A stretch of DNA of 8,396 bases from NCBI GenBank assembly GCA_024636425.1, contig JAGXHB010000158.1, positions 1 to 8,396 on the forward strand, in the 5' to 3' direction. Position numbers and translations under genes: made by a program. How positions within the stretch are numbered: position 1 is the first letter of the stretch; every line of letters starts with the position of its first letter. The notes below the pieces were generated by a model, which made no database searches, was not told the origin of the DNA, and saw only the letters and a program-made list of their open reading frames with translations. Below, in pieces: positions 5,167-8,396 of this stretch. This DNA is from Roseobacter sp. (GTDB lineage: Bacteria > Pseudomonadota > Alphaproteobacteria > Rhodobacterales > Rhodobacteraceae).

Positions 5167-7635
5167 ATGGCAGTGGTTTTCCGGTGGTTGATGCGTCTGG
5201 CCACGCTTTTGATCGTTCTGAGCGTCCTCATCATGGGCGGTGCCTACTGGCTGGCTTCGCGGTCCCTGCCCGATTATGACGACACCGTCGTTGTGCCGAA
5301 CCTGCGCGATGAAGTTGAAATCGTGCGCGACAACGCAAATGTGCCCCATGTCTTCGGGCAGAATGATCTGGATGTGTACTACGGGCTTGGTTTTGCCCAT
5401 GCACAGGACCGTTTGTGGCAGATGATCACGATGCGCCGCACCGTTCAGGGGCGTCTGTCTGAAGTGTTCGGCACGACAACCGTGCGCATCGACAGGCTGC
5501 TGCGCCGGTTCGATCTTTATACACTGGCGGTCCGGTCCGTTGACGCGCTCGACCCCAAGACACGCGCCGCCCTTGATGCCTATGCGGCCGGGGTCAATGC
5601 ACGGCTGGACCAGATCAACGAGCAGGCCCTGGGGCGCGGTGCGCCTGAAATGCTGCTGTTCGACGTGCCGATCGCACCTTGGCGCGCGGCGGATTCGGTT
5701 GCGATGGTCAAGCTGATGGCGCTGCAACTCTCCGGTCACCTTGATGCCGAAGTCAAACGCGCGCGCACCTCACTTGCATTGCCTGACGCCGATCGGCTCG
5801 CAGATATCCTGCCGGACGCCCCCGGTAGCGGGATCGCGGCGCTGCCCGAATACACCAGCCTTTTCCCCGATCTGCCGCAATACGCCGACAACATCCCCCT
5901 TGATGATACGCCCCTGTCGCCCTTCAAGCCCTTCGACCTTGCCGGCGCTTCGAACGCGTGGGCGGCGGCGCGCGACCGGTCCGCGTCCGGTGGCACATTG
6001 ATCGCAAATGATCCGCATCTGGGCTTTACCGCGCCGACCATCTGGTATCTAGCGCGGCTGGAGCTGCAATCAGGTGGCGTGATCGGCGGCACGATCCCCG
6101 GCATCCCGGTGGTGCTGACCGGGCGCAGCGCAGCGCTTGGATGGGGCCTGACCTCGTCCTACGCGGATGATCAGGACGTCTATGTCGAAGAACTGAACCC
6201 CGACAATGCCGAAGAATACCGCACCCCCGACGGGTTCAAACGCTTTGAGAAGCGGGCCTCGATCATCACCGTCAAGGATGCCGATCCGATCACGCTGACC
6301 CTGCGCTGGACCGACAATGGCCCCGTGATGCCCGGCAGTCATTACAATCTTGCAGCCATCACACCCGCGGGCCATGTCGCGACATTGAACTGGACAGCGC
6401 TCAGCGACCGCGACACCTCGATCGCGGCGGCCATGGCGCTGATGGAGGCCAAGACCGTGGCCCAAGGCATCGCCACAGGCGAAGACTATATCGCGCCGTC
6501 CCAGAACCTGACGCTGGTCGATCGCGACAGCATTGCCCTGAAAACCATCGGCGCACTGCCTGCGCGCGATACTGGCCACCAGACCCAGGGGCGTATGCCC
6601 ACACCGGGCTGGATTGCGCAGAACCGCTGGCAAGGTGTGCTGCCCTATGCCTCCAACCCTGAATTCGTCAGCCCGCGCGGCGGCATCCTTGGCAACACCA
6701 ACAACAAGACGGTGGACCGCCCCTTCCCCAACCACGTGTCCTATCTTTGGGGCGATACGCAGCGGATCCAGCGCTGGCGCAGCCTCATGGAGCGCAGGCA
6801 GGTCCACACCCGCGAAAGCTTTATCGAAGCGCAGCTTGATACCGTCAGCGCGACCGCGCGCACCCTGCTGCCGCTGATCGGCTCCGAGCTGTGGTTCACG
6901 GGCGAAGCTGCCCCCGAGGGCACAGAAGAAAGCCGCCGCCAGCGCGCCCTGATCCTGCTTGCCGGCTGGTCGGGCGAGATGAACGAACACATGCCCGAAC
7001 CGCTGATCTACGCCGCGTGGGTCCGCGCCTTGCAGGAACGGCTGATCCGTGACGAGCTTGGCCCCCTCGCGCAGGAATTCAGCCATGTGGAACCGCTGTT
7101 CATCGAACGCGTTTTCCGCGACATCGACGGCGCGTCCGCGTGGTGTGATGTTTTGCAATCCGCACCTGTTGAAACCTGCGCCGAAATGGCGCGGCTGGCG
7201 CTTGATGATGCGTTGATCTGGATCGACGAGACATGGGGCGGCGAACTTGAAACGCTGCGTTGGGGCGATGCGCATCAGGCCACCCACGATCATCAGACCT
7301 TGGGCGACGTGCCGCTGCTGCGCTACTTCGTCAACATCCGCCAATCGACCTCGGGGGGCGACAACACCTTGCTTCGGGGCCGCACCAAGGGCAGTGGGCC
7401 TGATCCGTTCCTCAACGTGCACGGCGCGGGCTTTCGCGGCGTCTATGATTTCGCCGATCCGGACTCCTCTGTCTTCATCACGTCCACGGGGCAGTCCGGT
7501 CATTTCCTGTCGCGTCACTATGACGACATGGCCCAGCTCTGGCGGCGCGGCGAATATATTCCGATGTCCCTCGACGAAGGGCTTGCGCGCGCAGCCTCCG
7601 TGGGTGTGACCAAACTGATCCCTGCCGCACCATGA
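5167..7635 (+). CDS. Penicillin acylase family Ntn-hydrolase, membrane-anchored or exported
   Basis: Members of this family hydrolyse amide bonds (penicillins, N-acyl-homoserine lactones, other acylated amines) after self-cleavage into two subunits. The 822-residue precursor has a signal peptide or anchor (hydrophobic about 11-30 after R6 and R10), an alpha region (about 45-240), then LAGASNAW with the expected N-terminal nucleophile S262. The predicted beta chain, 262-822, is 561 residues, close to the known beta-subunit size. Further family motifs are ANDPHL (280-285) and GNTNNK (509-514), the likely source of the oxyanion Asn (N512 or N513). There is no lipobox. The ATG at 5167 is chosen because AAGGAG lies 6 bases upstream and the signal sequence follows; an open frame extends further upstream only by running antisense through the reductase gene. 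The stop overlaps the rluE start. Substrate is unknown; AHL acylase activity is possible but unproven. Confidence 0.93.
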   Translation: MAVVFRWLMRLATLLIVLSVLIMGGAYWLASRSLPDYDDTVVVPNLRDEVEIVRDNANVPHVFGQNDLDVYYGLGFAHAQDRLWQMITMRRTVQGRLSEVFGTTTVRIDRLLRRFDLYTLAVRSVDALDPKTRAALDAYAAGVNARLDQINEQALGRGAPEMLLFDVPIAPWRAADSVAMVKLMALQLSGHLDAEVKRARTSLALPDADRLADILPDAPGSGIAALPEYTSLFPDLPQYADNIPLDDTPLSPFKPFDLAGASNAWAAARDRSASGGTLIANDPHLGFTAPTIWYLARLELQSGGVIGGTIPGIPVVLTGRSAALGWGLTSSYADDQDVYVEELNPDNAEEYRTPDGFKRFEKRASIITVKDADPITLTLRWTDNGPVMPGSHYNLAAITPAGHVATLNWTALSDRDTSIAAAMALMEAKTVAQGIATGEDYIAPSQNLTLVDRDSIALKTIGALPARDTGHQTQGRMPTPGWIAQNRWQGVLPYASNPEFVSPRGGILGNTNNKTVDRPFPNHVSYLWGDTQRIQRWRSLMERRQVHTRESFIEAQLDTVSATARTLLPLIGSELWFTGEAAPEGTEESRRQRALILLAGWSGEMNEHMPEPLIYAAWVRALQERLIRDELGPLAQEFSHVEPLFIERVFRDIDGASAWCDVLQSAPVETCAEMARLALDDALIWIDETWGGELETLRWGDAHQATHDHQTLGDVPLLRYFVNIRQSTSGGDNTLLRGRTKGSGPDPFLNVHGAGFRGVYDFADPDSSVFITSTGQSGHFLSRHYDDMAQLWRRGEYIPMSLDEGLARAASVGVTKLIPAAP

Positions 7636-8195
7636 ACCGCGACATTCTGTTCAACAAACCCTATGGTGTCTTGTCGCAATTCACCGACAAGGGCACCGAA
7701 GGGTCACAGCGACCGACCCTCTCCGCCTATATCGATGAAAAGGGCTTCTACCCCGCCGGCAGGCTTGACCGCGACAGCGAGGGGCTGATGGTGCTGACCG
7801 ACAACGGCGCGCTTCAGGCGCGGATCTCGCATCCGAAGTACAAGCGTGCAAAAACCTACTGGGTGCAGGTCGAAGGCACCCCGGATGACGCCAGCCTCGC
7901 CGCGCTTGCGGGCGGTGTGATACTCAAGGATGGCAAGACGGCACCGGCCAAGGTCGCTCGCATCGATCCGCCTGCGGATCTGTGGGACCGCGACCCTCCG
8001 GTGCGCTTTCGCAAGTCGGTCCCCGACGCGTGGTTGTCCATCACCATTACCGAAGGCCGAAACCGTCAGGTCCGGCGCATGACCGCGCATGTGGGCCTTC
8101 CGACCCTGCGCCTGATCCGCGCGAGCATTGGCGACTGGCAGCTCAACGCCCTGCGCCCCGGTGCATGGCGTTATGCCAGCGAAACGGGCCGCTGA
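7632..8195 (+). CDS. rluE: 23S rRNA pseudouridine synthase, RluE type
   Basis: RluE converts one uridine of 23S rRNA (U2457 in E. coli) to pseudouridine in the peptidyl-transferase region. The 187-residue protein lacks the N-terminal S4 domain of RsuA and RluB, as RluE does. Visible motifs are ILFNKPYGVLSQFTD (5-19), AGRLDRDSEGLMVLT (42-56) with catalytic D46, NGALQARISHP, and near the C-terminus EGRNRQVRRMTAHVGLPTLRLIR. These match E. coli RluE closely from memory, including the QFTD and RKSVP segments. The ATG overlaps the acylase stop (ATGA at 7632-7635), and no clear Shine-Dalgarno precedes it, so translation is probably coupled to the acylase. A GC-rich hairpin follows the stop at 8236-8250. 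Identification is strong; the exact target base in this organism is inferred from the family. Confidence 0.94.
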   Translation: MNRDILFNKPYGVLSQFTDKGTEGSQRPTLSAYIDEKGFYPAGRLDRDSEGLMVLTDNGALQARISHPKYKRAKTYWVQVEGTPDDASLAALAGGVILKDGKTAPAKVARIDPPADLWDRDPPVRFRKSVPDAWLSITITEGRNRQVRRMTAHVGLPTLRLIRASIGDWQLNALRPGAWRYASETGR

Positions 8196-8235
8196 TCCCG
8201 GCGATCTGCCTTGGTTCCAAATGGCAAAATATCCC

Positions 8236-8250
8236 GGGGGGCTGGCCCCC
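8236..8250. repeat. GC-rich hairpin between two convergent genes
   Basis: Six G followed by CTGG and five C can form a short stem of five G-C pairs. It lies between the rluE stop and the end of a minus-strand gene and follows an AAAATATC segment. There is no T-run, so it is not a standard rho-independent terminator. From memory, similar AAAATAT-plus-G/C-hairpin segments recur between genes in Rhodobacterales, so it may be a dispersed motif with a terminator-like role. Confidence 0.5.
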
Positions 8251-8268
8251 GCGCTTTGGCCTGCCGTG

Positions 8269-8396
8269 TCAGGTAAACGTCCGCGTCAGCCAGACCCCGG
8301 CTGTCGCCGATACCCCTGTGAGCGCAACACCCCAGGTAAAGTCCGTCGCCACCATCTGTGGGGTCCAGTCTTTCAACGTCGCAAGATTTGTGAACT
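8269..8396 (-). CDS. C-terminal fragment of an unidentified protein (cut by window edge)
   Basis: On the minus strand a frame enters from the right edge and ends with TGA at 8271-8269, giving 41 residues: an amphipathic start (FTNLATLKDWTPQM), then a mostly hydrophobic stretch (WGVALTGVSATAGVWL) and a short tail TRTFT. The hydrophobic stretch is long enough for one membrane helix near the C-terminus. The convergent layout with rluE and the hairpin between them support a real gene end. I do not recognise the family. The rest of the gene is outside the window, so both function and reality are uncertain. Confidence 0.5.
   Translation of the reverse strand, partial: FTNLATLKDWTPQMVATDFTWGVALTGVSATAGVWLTRTFT

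Noticed and set aside
6070..7518. 482-codon open frame on the minus strand
   Set aside because: It is antisense to the acylase beta-chain region, which has conserved catalytic motifs. No ribosome binding site or domain was seen for the antisense frame.
8221..8396. Open plus-strand frame starting at ATG 8221 and running off the window
   Set aside because: It has no Shine-Dalgarno, begins inside the GC hairpin segment, and its translation is rich in Arg, Pro and Cys, typical of a shadow frame. The minus frame there reads as a more protein-like C-terminus.

Overview
The window looks like ordinary chromosomal DNA from a high-GC alphaproteobacterium, most likely a marine Rhodobacterales (Roseobacter-group) species. 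The pointers are G/C-rich third codon positions, an Asp-type HemB, and protein sequences that read like Roseobacter versions of Mfd, a SYLF-domain lipoprotein and RluE. There are no tRNA or rRNA genes, transposases, phage genes or CRISPR arrays. The genus assignment is inference.

Layout. At the left edge (minus strand) lies the N-terminal half of mfd, the transcription-repair coupling factor, running off the window. Just upstream of it on the same strand is a small four-helix membrane protein with a probable TTG start; the two probably form an operon. Divergent from these is hemB (porphobilinogen synthase, plus strand). It is followed, after a 145-bp gap with a plausible promoter and several small repeats, by a Tat/lipobox-type SYLF-domain lipoprotein that ends in a strong rho-independent terminator. 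The terminator probably serves both strands, because the next gene, a beta-hydroxyacid dehydrogenase family reductase, runs towards it on the minus strand. Divergent from the reductase, a penicillin-acylase family Ntn-hydrolase overlaps rluE (23S rRNA pseudouridine synthase) by an ATGA junction. A GC-rich hairpin and the C-terminal tail of an unidentified minus-strand gene close the window.

How the genes work together. They are mostly independent housekeeping functions (DNA repair, tetrapyrrole synthesis, rRNA modification) mixed with envelope or periplasmic proteins. I see no convincing novel multi-gene system. The items most worth a second look are the membrane protein upstream of mfd, the repeat- and palindrome-rich control region before the SYLF lipoprotein, and the translational overlap of a periplasmic acylase with rluE. 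Three long open frames on the strands opposite mfd, hemB and the acylase are antisense shadows typical of high-GC genomes and are not annotated.
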